From Peptococcaceae bacterium UBA4997 (GTDB lineage Bacteria > Bacillota > Dehalobacteriia > UBA4068 > UBA4997), in the NCBI GenBank assembly GCA_002398485.1, contig DGYV01000040.1, forward strand, positions 1 through 22,975: DNA of 22,975 nt, written 5' to 3'. A program made the translations under genes and the position numbers. Positions within the stretch are counted from its first letter, which is position 1. Every line of letters begins with the position of its first letter. The notes beneath the pieces are model-generated. The model was not told the origin of the DNA. It searched no databases and saw only the letters and a list, made by a program, of their open reading frames with translations. Shown here one piece after another: positions 6,580-14,428 of this stretch.

Positions 6580-7527
6580 ATGCAGCAATATGTGGTTTAT
6601 GGAGATGTTTTATGGCTCATTAATTTTTGCCTGGATTTTATTTTGCTTTGGGCAACAGCTAAAGCCGGCCGTTTTCCTCTAAAAAAGCCAAGACTTATCC
6701 TGGCGGCGGTGGTGGGAGCATTTTATGGTGTATGTATATTGGTGCCGCAATTTTCTTTTGCATATCTTTTCCCTATAAAAATAGGTTTTTCTTTACTTAT
6801 GATTTGGCTGGCTTTCGGTGCCTTGCCATTGCGCAGTTTTTGTAAGGCGGTGCTTTATTTCTATTTGCTCAGTTTTACTATGGCGGGTGCTGTATTGGGC
6901 GGAAGTTCGCTGTTAAAATCTAATGGCATCGATTACTTCAATGGTTATTCCATACATTGGCTAAGCCTTCTCTTTGCCGCTTTTGCCGCTGTTTTTTTGG
7001 TACGCTGGGCAATTTTCTATATTCGGCGAAATTTTCGCAAGGAAAGCCTTATTCGTAAAGCTGTTATATCAATAGGCAGCCAAAAAATCCAGGTGAATAC
7101 TTTTATGGATACAGGCAATGAATTGAAAGACCCAGTTACTCAAAAACCTGTCATGGTTGTGGAATACGCGGCTCTGCAAAATATATTCCCCAAAGCTTTC
7201 AGCAGACTTTATGAAAAGTACGCGGCTGTTGATGTGGTAAAAATAGTGGAAAAGGCAAATGTAATGAATATGGGTTTTAACCTAAGGCTTATTCCTTTTA
7301 ATGCCATAGGCAGAGATAATGGTATACTTTTGGGCATAAAACCCAAACGGGTGGTTTTTAAAGGTAATAAAGGAATTGAAGACATAATGATGAGGGATAT
7401 TATTATTTGCCTTTACCATAGGCCATTGGGCAAAAGCAAAGGTTATAATGCCATTATCAATCCCATGGTTTTGGAAGAGGCCAGCCAAATAATAAAGGGG
7501 GAAAGAATATGGGGTTACGGTGCTTAA
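6580..7527 (+). CDS. spoIIGA: Sporulation sigma-E factor-processing peptidase
   Basis: A 315-residue membrane-embedded aspartic protease that removes the pro-sequence of SigE after a signal from forespore SpoIIR. The start is ATG 6580, 7 nt after AGGAGG (6567-6572); ATG 6574 is too close. The N-terminus '[21 protein letters not shown]' is family-typical. Five membrane helices fill about residues 3-145. The cytoplasmic C-terminal half carries the catalytic '[11 protein letters not shown]' motif with Asp177, then 'RLIPFNAIG' and 'YNAIINP'. Length matches the family (about 310). It overlaps sigE by 19 bp, as expected for the spoIIG operon. In many Firmicutes ftsZ lies just upstream; here the repeat-flanked cassette and a SASP gene do. 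Confidence 0.96.
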   Translation: MQQYVVYGDVLWLINFCLDFILLWATAKAGRFPLKKPRLILAAVVGAFYGVCILVPQFSFAYLFPIKIGFSLLMIWLAFGALPLRSFCKAVLYFYLLSFTMAGAVLGGSSLLKSNGIDYFNGYSIHWLSLLFAAFAAVFLVRWAIFYIRRNFRKESLIRKAVISIGSQKIQVNTFMDTGNELKDPVTQKPVMVVEYAALQNIFPKAFSRLYEKYAAVDVVKIVEKANVMNMGFNLRLIPFNAIGRDNGILLGIKPKRVVFKGNKGIEDIMMRDIIICLYHRPLGKSKGYNAIINPMVLEEASQIIKGERIWGYGA

Positions 7528-8234
7528 AGCTTAAATTACAGCTTTGGGTTTGGGATAAGCTGAATTCTTATTTTTCCTTGGGTGAAGATATTTTTTATAT
7601 AGGTAACGGTGAAGCCTTGCCGCCGCCCTTATCTCCGCTTGAAGAAGTGGACCTTATGGAAAGACTTGCAGGTGGAGATAATTTGGTAAGAGGTGCGCTG
7701 ATCGAACATAATTTAAGGCTGGTTGTTTATATAGCCCGTAAATTCGAGAATACAGGTATAGGTATAGAAGATTTAGTTTCTATAGGTACAATAGGTCTGA
7801 TCAAAGCTGTAAATACTTTTGATCCTGCCAAAAAAATCAAGCTTGCAACCTATGCTTCGCGTTGTATTGAAAATGAGATTTTAATGTGTTTAAGAAGAAA
7901 TACCAAGATCCGCAGTGAAATTTCTTTTGATGAGCCGCTAAATATAGATTGGGATGGTAATGAACTGCTTTTATCGGATGTTTTGGGTACGGAAAACGAT
8001 ATTATATATAAAGAAATAGAGGAAGAAGTAGATAAAAAGCTTCTGGGTATAGCCTTAACCAAGCTAACTGAAAGGGAAAAAATAATTATGGAACTGCGTT
8101 TCGGCTTGAACGGTAAAGAGGAAAAAACTCAAAAAGAAGTGGCGGATCTTTTGGGTATATCGCAATCATATATTTCACGCTTGGAAAAACGTATTATTAA
8201 AAGATTACAAAAGGAAATTTGCAGGCTGGAGTAG
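7509..8234 (+). CDS. sigE: RNA polymerase sigma-E factor (pro-sigma-E), mother cell
   Basis: A 241-residue precursor of the first mother-cell sigma factor. ATG 7509 follows AAAGGGGGA and overlaps the end of spoIIGA. The first roughly 30 residues ([21 protein letters not shown]) are the amphipathic pro-sequence that holds the protein at the membrane; '[15 protein letters not shown]' marks the junction cut by SpoIIGA (by analogy with B. subtilis). Region 2 contains '[22 protein letters not shown]' and '[21 protein letters not shown]'. Region 4 has '[15 protein letters not shown]' and the helix-turn-helix '[22 protein letters not shown]'. Length and motifs are very close to B. subtilis SigE. A terminator separates it from sigG. 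Confidence 0.97.
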   Translation: MGLRCLKLKLQLWVWDKLNSYFSLGEDIFYIGNGEALPPPLSPLEEVDLMERLAGGDNLVRGALIEHNLRLVVYIARKFENTGIGIEDLVSIGTIGLIKAVNTFDPAKKIKLATYASRCIENEILMCLRRNTKIRSEISFDEPLNIDWDGNELLLSDVLGTENDIIYKEIEEEVDKKLLGIALTKLTEREKIIMELRFGLNGKEEKTQKEVADLLGISQSYISRLEKRIIKRLQKEICRLE

Positions 8235-8260
8235 TAATAATTAAAAAAATTAATAATTTA

Positions 8261-8315
8261 AGCCTAAGCAGTATTATGTTATAAACATGATTCTGCTTGG
8301 GCTTTTGTTTTTTTA
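8261..8315 (+). terminator. Intrinsic terminator between sigE and sigG
   Basis: An 11-bp stem (8261-8271 with 8293-8303, one T-G pair); the 21-nt loop can form a small inner helix. It ends in TTTTGTTTTTTT. It insulates sigG from the earlier spoIIGA-sigE transcript. Confidence 0.85.
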
Positions 8316-8363
8316 GGAGTGATTTATCGACATTTTCCGTAATTTTTTGTCAGAAATTGGTTC

Positions 8364-8393
8364 GTATAGCTCAATTATTCAATGGCAATAATG
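8364..8393 (+). promoter_or_regulatory. Sigma-F promoter of sigG
   Basis: The -35 GTATA (8364-8368), a 15-nt spacer and -10 GGCAATAATG (8384-8393) fit the sigma-F consensus (GYATA, then GGNRANAMTR) at every position. It lies 28 bp before the sigG ATG, matching the known control of sigG by sigma-F in the forespore. Confidence 0.85.
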
Positions 8394-8421
8394 CCAATAT
8401 AAAGAATCAGGGGGCGGCTAT

Positions 8422-9189
8422 ATGAACAAAGTAGAAATTTGCGGTGTAAATACAGCCAAGTTACCTATACTTTCTAATGAGGAAATGAAGAAACTTTTTT
8501 TGGAAATGCAAGCCGGTAACAAAGAAGCCAGAAACAAAATCATCAGTGGTAATTTAAGGCTGGTTTTAAGTGTTATCCAACGTTTTAACAATCGTGGTGA
8601 AAATCCCGATGACCTTTTTCAGGTAGGTTGCATAGGTCTCATCAAGGCTGCGGAAAATTTTGATTTAGGTCAGAATGTAAGGTTCAGCACTTATGCAGTA
8701 CCTATGATAATAGGGGAATGCAGGCGTCATCTGCGGGATGATAATCCAATCAGGGTTTCCAGATCCATTAGGGATGTTGCCTATAAAGCCTTGCAGGCAA
8801 GGGATGCTTTGGTTACCCGACAAGGTAAGGAACCAAAGGTTAATGAAATAGCCCGTGAAATGGAATTACCTGTTGAAGAGGTGGTTTTTGCCCTAGATGC
8901 GATCGCAGAGCCTATATCCCTGTTTGAACCCATTTACAATGACGGCGGCGACCCTATTTATGTTTTAGACCAGGTGAAAGATGATAAAGACGGTGAGGAA
9001 AACTGGACTGAAAGCATATCTATCAAGGATGCACTGGCCTGCTTGAATGAGAGGGAGAAAAGGATAATCAATCTTAGGTTTTTTGCTGGGCGTACTCAAA
9101 TGGAAGTAGCAGAGGAAATAGGTATTTCACAAGCACAGGTAAGCCGTTTGGAAAAAGGTGCTTTAATGCATCTGCGCAAATATATGTAG
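8422..9189 (+). CDS. sigG: RNA polymerase sigma-G factor, late forespore
   Basis: A 255-residue sigma-70 family factor that directs late forespore genes such as those for SASPs. The N-terminus 'MNKVEICGVNTAKLPIL' is diagnostic; the first residues carry the anti-sigma contact region known for SigG. Region 2 shows 'NLRLVLSVIQRFNNRGENPDDLFQVGCIGLIKA' and 'VRFSTYAVPMIIGE'. Then come 'NPIRVSRSIRDVAYKALQ' and 'SLFEPIYNDGGDPIYVLDQ', a stretch specific to this subgroup. Region 4 ends with 'TQMEVAEEIGISQAQVSRLEKGALMHLRK'. ATG 8422 follows GGGGGCGG. It sits behind a sigma-F promoter, with spoIIR 15 nt downstream. Confidence 0.97.
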   Translation: MNKVEICGVNTAKLPILSNEEMKKLFLEMQAGNKEARNKIISGNLRLVLSVIQRFNNRGENPDDLFQVGCIGLIKAAENFDLGQNVRFSTYAVPMIIGECRRHLRDDNPIRVSRSIRDVAYKALQARDALVTRQGKEPKVNEIAREMELPVEEVVFALDAIAEPISLFEPIYNDGGDPIYVLDQVKDDKDGEENWTESISIKDALACLNEREKRIINLRFFAGRTQMEVAEEIGISQAQVSRLEKGALMHLRKYM

Positions 9190-9204
9190 CTTACAGGAGG
9201 TACC

Positions 9205-9801
9205 ATGTTTATAAAAATCATCAAAAGACACAAAATAATGGATGCTATACTAATGTTTCTGCTGTTTTTAGGAGCCTTAACTGGTATATGTTTAACTTAT
9301 AACAGTAAAGCAGCTGCCTCTTTGAGCGGACCCATTCGCCTGCACATCATAGCTAACAGTGATGATAGCTATGACCAACAGCTTAAGTTGATGATTAGGG
9401 ATGCTGTAGTGGAATATTTGACTCCCAAGCTGGAAAGTTCCCAAAATCTTCAGGAAAGTGAAGACATCATTAAGGCCGAGCTTGTCAACCTGGAAAAAAT
9501 AGCTCAAAATATGACGGAAGGTACGGGCTACAGCGCTTATGCCGAATATGGTATCTTTCCCTTTCCCACCAAAACCTATGGAGAGCTTACTTTGGCAGAA
9601 GGTGATTATAAAGCGGTTCGTATAGTATTGGGTGAGGGCAAAGGACATAATTGGTGGTGTGTGCTTTTCCCGCCTCTTTGTTTAGTGGATGAGGCTGCCG
9701 AAACCAAAACAGCTTCTGTTCCTGTTACAAGTGGTATAGAAACCCAAAAAAATATTGAGATTCGTTTGAAAATAAGCGATATGTTTTATATTCAAAAATA
9801 A
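9205..9801 (+). CDS. spoIIR: Stage II sporulation protein R
   Basis: A 198-residue exported signalling protein. Made in the forespore under sigma-F, it crosses into the intermembrane space and triggers SpoIIGA to process pro-sigma-E. An N-terminal hydrophobic segment (about residues 12-32) acts as signal or anchor. The conserved body has 'IRLHIIANSDDSYDQQLKLMIRDAV' near 46-70, 'FPFPTKTYGELTLAEGDYKAVRIVLGEGKGHNWWCVLFPPLCLVD' at about 112-157, both hallmarks of SpoIIR. ATG 9205 follows AGGAGGTACC. In this genome it is directly behind sigG, so the sigma-F promoter at 8364 could drive both; the known factors of one signalling relay (spoIIGA, sigE, sigG, spoIIR) are thus adjacent. Confidence 0.95.
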   Translation: MFIKIIKRHKIMDAILMFLLFLGALTGICLTYNSKAAASLSGPIRLHIIANSDDSYDQQLKLMIRDAVVEYLTPKLESSQNLQESEDIIKAELVNLEKIAQNMTEGTGYSAYAEYGIFPFPTKTYGELTLAEGDYKAVRIVLGEGKGHNWWCVLFPPLCLVDEAAETKTASVPVTSGIETQKNIEIRLKISDMFYIQK

Positions 9802-9835
9802 AAAACTTATTTGCAAAAGCTTTTTATAAAATTTC

Positions 9836-9880
9836 AAAAGCTGAAAACCGTTTTTAGTAATGGTTTTTAGCTTTTCTTAC
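9836..9880 (+). terminator. Probable terminator after spoIIR
   Basis: A 14-bp stem (9836-9849 with 9862-9875, one G-T pair) with a 12-nt loop and a short TTTT-containing end. The A-rich left arm could also act on the reverse strand. Confidence 0.6.
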
Positions 9881-9990
9881 ATATTGTTATGCTTTTAGAC
9901 AAACAGAGAAAATGTGTTTATTTTCGTATTAAAAGACAAGTAGATACATATATAATAATAAGCGCTAAAAATCGGCGGGAGGAATAACAG

Positions 9991-10284
9991 ATGTTTAGAA
10001 TTTCGGATTTAAGGAATAAGGATATAATAAACATAAAAGATGGTAAAAAGCTGGGGCCTATCAGTGATATTGAGGTGGATATGGATGTTGGGCGCATTAC
10101 CGCCATAGTTTTACCGGGCAGCAAACGTTTTTTAGGGCTTTTTCAAAGAGGAGAGGATTTGGTAGTAGCTTGGGACAGGATCAAGAAGATTGGTATGGAT
10201 GTGGTTTTGGTGGAGCTGGACAGCCCTGTTTATGATAAAAAATCCCCAAAAGGAGAGCAGGAAGACGATTGGGTAGAATTATAA
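9991..10284 (+). CDS. YlmC/YmxH family sporulation protein (PRC-barrel)
   Basis: A 97-residue protein of the YlmC/YmxH group. It has a single PRC-barrel domain (about residues 2-78): '[41 protein letters not shown]', then '[16 protein letters not shown]'. The C-terminal 15 residues are acidic and look disordered. ATG 9991 follows GGGAGGAA. The family is found in spore formers and is annotated as sporulation-related, but its molecular role is not established. It lies between spoIIR and the nrd operon, as a separate unit behind the spoIIR terminator. No clear promoter could be assigned. Confidence 0.9.
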   Translation: MFRISDLRNKDIINIKDGKKLGPISDIEVDMDVGRITAIVLPGSKRFLGLFQRGEDLVVAWDRIKKIGMDVVLVELDSPVYDKKSPKGEQEDDWVEL

Positions 10285-10342
10285 CAATAAAATGGATACA
10301 GAAATACATACATTAGAAAGAGTGGTTTTTTTTATCAGAATA

Positions 10343-10372
10343 TTGACACACAATATATAGTGGTGGTAATAT
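10343..10372 (+). promoter_or_regulatory. Promoter of the nrdR-nrdD-nrdG operon with embedded NrdR box
   Basis: TTGACA (10343-10348), 18-nt spacer, TAATAT (10367-10372). The spacer holds ACACAATATATAGTGG (10348-10363), which matches 15 of 16 positions of the NrdR box consensus acaCwAtATaTwGtgt. A repressor bound there would block RNA polymerase, so the operon is probably autorepressed by NrdR according to the ATP/dATP balance. Confidence 0.85.
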
Positions 10373-10374
10373 AT

Positions 10375-10399
10375 AAGAGTACACATATTGTGTACTCTT
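10375..10399 (+). promoter_or_regulatory. Perfect 11-bp-arm palindrome in the nrdR leader
   Basis: Bases 10375-10385 are the exact reverse complement of 10389-10399, around a TAT centre. The centre is about 31.5 bp from the NrdR box centre, close to three helical turns, the usual spacing of paired NrdR boxes. Its inner ACAC...GTGT arms are 3 nt closer than the consensus. It could be a variant second box or an RNA hairpin at the 5' end of the transcript. Confidence 0.55.
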
Positions 10400-10446
10400 G
10401 CCTTTTGGTAATTTTAATAACAATATATGGCTTTAGGAGGTGCTCT

Positions 10447-10968
10447 ATGCGTTGTACATTTTGCGGTTTTGAGGATTCGAAAGTACTTGATTCTCGTCCT
10501 GTTGATGATGGGCACAGCATCAGACGCCGCAGAGAGTGTTTGAATTGTGGCAAGCGTTTTACCACTTATGAAAGGGTGGAAGAAGTTCCTCTTATTGTGG
10601 TTAAGCGTGATAATCGCCGAGAAGTTTTTGATAGCAATAAAATTTTAAATGGCTTAATCAAAGCTTGTGATAAGCGTTCTGTACCATTAAACGTATTAGA
10701 GCAAACTGTGGCTGATATTGAAAAAGAGCTTCGCAATTCCTTGGAAAGAGAAATTTCCTCACGCGTAATCGGTGAAATGATTATGGAGCGTTTAAAGCAT
10801 ATAGATGCAGTTGCCTATGTGCGTTTTGCTTCCGTTTACCGTCAATTTGAGGATATTTATACCTTTATGGAAGAATTAAGACGAATGGTCAAGGAAAACA
10901 ATTTTAATTTAGAAAAAGAAAACTCCGCATTCAAGGCAAAAAAGAATGATACCGATATTGAGGAATGA
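10447..10968 (+). CDS. nrdR: Transcriptional repressor NrdR
   Basis: A 173-residue repressor of ribonucleotide reductase genes that senses ATP and dATP. The start is ATG 10447, after TAGGAGGTGC; earlier in-frame codons overlap the promoter region. The N-terminal zinc ribbon has Cys3/Cys6 (MRCTFC) and Cys31/Cys34 (CLNC), with the arginine-rich 'SIRRRRE' and 'GKRFTTYER' DNA-binding surface. The ATP-cone follows (about residues 48-140), with '[25 protein letters not shown]' and '[13 protein letters not shown]'. The C-terminus runs about 20 residues longer than the usual 150-155 and is lysine/asparagine-rich. It is the first gene of an nrdR-nrdD-nrdG operon, with its binding box in its own promoter. 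Confidence 0.97.
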   Translation: MRCTFCGFEDSKVLDSRPVDDGHSIRRRRECLNCGKRFTTYERVEEVPLIVVKRDNRREVFDSNKILNGLIKACDKRSVPLNVLEQTVADIEKELRNSLEREISSRVIGEMIMERLKHIDAVAYVRFASVYRQFEDIYTFMEELRRMVKENNFNLEKENSAFKAKKNDTDIEE

Positions 10969-11001
10969 TTTTTTCGATATGCCCCAAAAAGGAGGAATAC
11001 C

Positions 11002-13026
11002 ATGTTTACGCAAATCCGTAAAAGAGATGGCCGTTTGGTGCTGTTTGACGAAGTGAAAATTACCGATGCAATTTTTGAAGCAGCTAAAGCCATAGGTGGT
11101 ACAGATCGCCAAATGGCTATGGAATTGACCTCGAAAGTGCTGAAAAAACTACAGGAAAATTATAATAACGATGTGTTTACTGTGGAAGATGTGCAGGATA
11201 CCGTTGAAAAGGTATTAATAGAAGATGGACATGCCCGTACTGCTAAAGCATATATTTTATATAGGGATCGCCGTAATCGCGTAAGGCTTGCCAAGTCAGA
11301 CTTAATGGATGCTGTGGAACAAATACTCATTGAAACCAGCAAGGAAAATGCCAATGTAAGCAACAGCCCTTCAGCAAAAATGCTGCAAATAGCCAGTGCG
11401 GCTTCCAAAACCTATTATTTATCACGCCTTATCCCCGAGGAGTTTTCTAAGGCTCATCGTAATGGGGATATTCATATCCATGATTTGGATTTTTACTCCA
11501 AAACACTTACCTGTGTGCAAATACCTTTAGGTGAGCTTTTACATAACGGGTTTAATAACGGGCATGGTTTTATTAGGCCACCCCGTCGTCCTGCTTCAGC
11601 TACGGCTTTGGCAGCTATTATCCTGCAAAGCTCTCAGAATGATATGCATGGCGGGCAAAGCTTCCCGTTTTTTGATACAGATATAGCTCCTTTTGTGGAA
11701 AATGCTTCGGAAGAAGAAGTTTTCCAGGCTATGGAAGCCTTGATTTACAATTTAAATTCCATGCATAGCAGAGCGGGTGCTCAAGTGCCTTTTTCCAGCC
11801 TCAACATAGGCACGGATACCTCCGAAGGAGGCAGAAAAGTTACCAGAAACCTGCTTTTAGCCTATGAAAAGGGCTTGGGCTATGGTGAAAATCCTATATT
11901 CCCCAATGTCATTTTCCGTGTACAGGAAGGGGTAAACCTTAACCAGGGCGATCCTAATCGTGATTTATTCGAACTGGCTATGAGGGTAGCCGCAAGGCGC
12001 ATGAATCCAACCTTTAGTTTTATGGATGCAAGTTTTAATAAAACTTATGGTTCACAAGTAAGCTATATGGGCTGCCGTACCAGAGTTATGGCAAACCGCA
12101 AGGGTCCTGTAATTACCGAAAAGAGGGGCAATCTTTCTTTTACCACAATCAATTTACCCAGGTTGGCCATTCAGGCTAAAGGGGATATTGATATTTTTTA
12201 CCGTCTTTTGAATAATATTATGGAGCTTACAGCGCGTCAGCTTTATCATCGTTACCGTGTACAAGCTAACCTTAAAGTAAAGGATATGCCTTTTTTAATG
12301 GGGCAAAAACTTTATTTGGGTTCGGAGAATTTAGGCCCCAATGATACAATAGAAAGTGCTATCAAACATGGTACCCTTTCCATTGGCTTTATCGGTCTTG
12401 CAGAAACCTTAACAGCTCTTCTGGGTGAACACCATGGCCAAAGCGAATATGCGCAGCTTAAAGGCTTGGAAATAGTTTCCCATATGGCTGAAAAGACTAA
12501 TGAATTTGCCGAAAGCTATGATTTGAACTATACCCTTCTGGCAACTCCTGCGGAAGGTTTGGCAGGACGTTTTCTTAAAATAGATAAAAAAGAATACGGT
12601 ATTATACCGGGGGTTACGGATAAGGATTTTTATACAAATTCCTTCCATATACCCGTAAATTATGAAATATCCCTTTTTGATAAGATAAGTAAAGAGGGTC
12701 CTTATCACAAATACTGTAATGCGGGGCACATAAGTTATGTTGAGCTTTCTAGCCCGCTCATCAATAACTTGGAATCGCTTGAAGCGATCATTCGCCATAT
12801 GAAGGATTCGGATATAGGCTATGCAGGTATAAACTTCCCAATCGACTTTTGTATGTCCTGCCATTATCAGGGTGTTATCAATGACGATGGCTGTCCGCAG
12901 TGCGGTGGCACCGCTATCCGCAGAGTTCGTCGTATCACAGGCTATTTCAGTACTACTGAACGCTTTAACGATGCCAAGCTTGCCGAATTGAATGCCCGTG
13001 TCCAACATATGAAAATAGAAAACTAA
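11002..13026 (+). CDS. nrdD: Anaerobic (class III) ribonucleoside-triphosphate reductase
   Basis: A 674-residue glycyl-radical enzyme that makes dNTPs from NTPs without oxygen. An N-terminal ATP-cone ('IRKRDGRLVLFDEVKITDAIFEA', about residues 4-95) gives allosteric control. The catalytic barrel follows, with 'GDIHIHDLDFY' and 'GGQSFPFFD'. Near the C-terminus a zinc site uses Cys617, Cys620, Cys631 and Cys634. The radical loop 'RRITGYFSTTERFNDAKLAEL' puts the radical glycine at Gly647. ATG 11002 follows AAAGGAGGAA. It lies 33 bp after nrdR and 21 bp before nrdG, its activase. It indicates DNA synthesis under strict or facultative anaerobiosis; no class I or II reductase is in view. Confidence 0.98.
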   Translation: MFTQIRKRDGRLVLFDEVKITDAIFEAAKAIGGTDRQMAMELTSKVLKKLQENYNNDVFTVEDVQDTVEKVLIEDGHARTAKAYILYRDRRNRVRLAKSDLMDAVEQILIETSKENANVSNSPSAKMLQIASAASKTYYLSRLIPEEFSKAHRNGDIHIHDLDFYSKTLTCVQIPLGELLHNGFNNGHGFIRPPRRPASATALAAIILQSSQNDMHGGQSFPFFDTDIAPFVENASEEEVFQAMEALIYNLNSMHSRAGAQVPFSSLNIGTDTSEGGRKVTRNLLLAYEKGLGYGENPIFPNVIFRVQEGVNLNQGDPNRDLFELAMRVAARRMNPTFSFMDASFNKTYGSQVSYMGCRTRVMANRKGPVITEKRGNLSFTTINLPRLAIQAKGDIDIFYRLLNNIMELTARQLYHRYRVQANLKVKDMPFLMGQKLYLGSENLGPNDTIESAIKHGTLSIGFIGLAETLTALLGEHHGQSEYAQLKGLEIVSHMAEKTNEFAESYDLNYTLLATPAEGLAGRFLKIDKKEYGIIPGVTDKDFYTNSFHIPVNYEISLFDKISKEGPYHKYCNAGHISYVELSSPLINNLESLEAIIRHMKDSDIGYAGINFPIDFCMSCHYQGVINDDGCPQCGGTAIRRVRRITGYFSTTERFNDAKLAELNARVQHMKIEN

Positions 13027-13047
13027 AAAGCCAAAGAAGGTTTGCTT

Positions 13048-13545
13048 ATGAAGATACGTTTGGCAGGTATAGTAAATGAAAGTGTAGTGGATGGCCCCGG
13101 TATAAGAATGGCTGTTTTTACTCAGGGCTGTCCTCATCATTGCGCGGGTTGCCAAAATCCCGAAACGCATGATTTTATGGGAGGATATTTGGCTGATACT
13201 GACGAGATACTCAAACCTATGGCAAACCGTAAATATATAAAAGGCCTTACTGTTTCGGGCGGTGAGCCTCTTTGCCAGGTGCAGGCCGTGGCAGAACTGG
13301 CTAAAAAAACCAAAGCCATGGGCAAGGATGTGGTCATTTATACGGGCTATCTTGTTGAAGAATTGCTAGAAAAGGCCAAAGAAGATGCGAACATTGTGGA
13401 ATTGCTTCAAAATACGGATTATCTTATAGACGGCCCTTTTATTGAATCCCAAAAGAGCCTGCATTTGGTTTTTCGCGGTTCTGTAAACCAAAGAGTAATC
13501 GATATACCTAAAACTTTAAGCGCAGGTAAAGTGGTGCTTTGTTAA
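13048..13545 (+). CDS. nrdG: Anaerobic ribonucleotide reductase activating protein (radical SAM)
   Basis: A 165-residue radical-SAM enzyme that forms the glycyl radical on NrdD (Gly647), using a 4Fe-4S cluster and S-adenosylmethionine. The start is ATG 13048, after AAGAAGG; TTG 13042 is also in frame but less likely. The cluster motif is CPHHCAGC with Cys28, Cys32 and Cys35 (C-x3-C-x2-C). It is preceded by 'VDGPGIRMAVFTQG' and followed by the SAM-binding 'LTVSGGEPL' (about 70-78) and 'VVIYTGY' (about 97-103). The C-terminal part has 'LIDGPF'. Length is normal. It is last in the nrd operon, and a terminator follows about 50 bp later. Confidence 0.96.
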   Translation: MKIRLAGIVNESVVDGPGIRMAVFTQGCPHHCAGCQNPETHDFMGGYLADTDEILKPMANRKYIKGLTVSGGEPLCQVQAVAELAKKTKAMGKDVVIYTGYLVEELLEKAKEDANIVELLQNTDYLIDGPFIESQKSLHLVFRGSVNQRVIDIPKTLSAGKVVLC

Positions 13546-13594
13546 TTTTGACTTTAAGCTGATAAACACTTTGCAAAACTTTATTTTTTGTGTT

Positions 13595-13632
13595 AAAATA
13601 CCACTATACCCCTAAAGTTTGGTGGTATTTTT
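13595..13632 (+). terminator. Intrinsic terminator of the nrd operon
   Basis: A perfect 10-bp stem (13595-13604 with 13622-13631) with a 17-nt loop and TTTTT at the 3' edge. Confidence 0.75.
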
Positions 13633-13688
13633 GCTGTTGCAGGTTTTATGATTATTATATTAAAGTAAAATCGGAAAAGAGTGATATT

Positions 13689-14384
13689 ATGCCCCGGATT
13701 GCGGAAAATATAGCCTATATACAACAAGAAATAGTAAAAGCTCAGCAAAGAAGTATTAAAGCGTCTACCAATTGTCATTTGATTGCTGTTACCAAAACTG
13801 TAGATACCTCAAGGATTCAAGAAGCCATTGATGCTGGGGTTTTGCAGCTTGGTGAAAACAGAGTGCAGGAGCTTATGGATAAATACCCAATACTTTCTTC
13901 TGATGTAAAATGGCATTTGATAGGACATTTGCAAACCAATAAAGTAAAATATATAGTGGATAAAGTTGCTATGATACACTCCCTGGATCGCGAGGATCTG
14001 GCTAAGGAAATAGAACGCAAAGCGGCACCTAGAAATAAGGTAATACCTTGCTTGGTGCAGGTAAACATTGCGGAAGAGGAAACCAAATTCGGCCTTGCGG
14101 AAGAGGATGTTATAGATTTTGTGCGTTCTTTGGCGGCGTATCCTCATATTGCTGTAAAAGGCTTAATGACGATAGGGCCTTATGTAGCCGAACCTGAAGA
14201 GATCCGTCCCGTATTTCGCCGTTTGCGTGAATTAAAAGAAGCAATAGCAGGATTACAGCTTCCACACGTAGAAATGCATGAATTATCAATGGGGATGACA
14301 AATGATTATCAAGTTGCTGTTGAAGAAGGAGCTACCATGGTTAGAGTAGGCAGTGCTATTTTCGGTGCCCGCAGCTATGTATAA
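13689..14384 (+). CDS. YggS-family pyridoxal phosphate homeostasis protein
   Basis: A 231-residue PLP-binding protein (YggS/YlmE/PLPBP) with an alanine-racemase-like barrel that buffers free pyridoxal 5'-phosphate. The start is ATG 13689, after GGAAAAGAGTGAT; the frame from 13590 overlaps the preceding terminator and is not coding. The PLP lysine is Lys36 in 'LIAVTKTV'. Other marks are 'LGENRVQEL', 'WHLIGHLQTNKVK', 'VNIAEEETKFGL' and the phosphate-binding C-terminus 'MHELSMGMTNDYQVAVEEGATMVRVGSAIFG'. In many Firmicutes it precedes sepF and yggT, as here; sepF starts 44 bp downstream. No convincing promoter was found between the nrd terminator and this gene. Confidence 0.96.
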   Translation: MPRIAENIAYIQQEIVKAQQRSIKASTNCHLIAVTKTVDTSRIQEAIDAGVLQLGENRVQELMDKYPILSSDVKWHLIGHLQTNKVKYIVDKVAMIHSLDREDLAKEIERKAAPRNKVIPCLVQVNIAEEETKFGLAEEDVIDFVRSLAAYPHIAVKGLMTIGPYVAEPEEIRPVFRRLRELKEAIAGLQLPHVEMHELSMGMTNDYQVAVEEGATMVRVGSAIFGARSYV

Positions 14385-14428
14385 TAATATTTTTATCAAT
14401 TAGGCATACAATTAAAGGAGGTTTTTTT

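Noticed and set aside
9928..9958. Sigma-E promoter before the YlmC/YmxH gene
   Set aside because: A CATATATA-like -10 exists, but spacing to the nearest -35 resemblance is off by 2 nt and the area is simple AT-rich sequence.
12409..13170. Long reverse-strand open frame opposite nrdD and nrdG
   Set aside because: It is a shadow of strongly conserved coding sequence on the + strand, with no ribosome site and an implausible composition.
13548..13576. Promoter TTGACT after nrdG for yggS
   Set aside because: No acceptable -10 at 16-18 nt, and the nrd terminator lies downstream of it.
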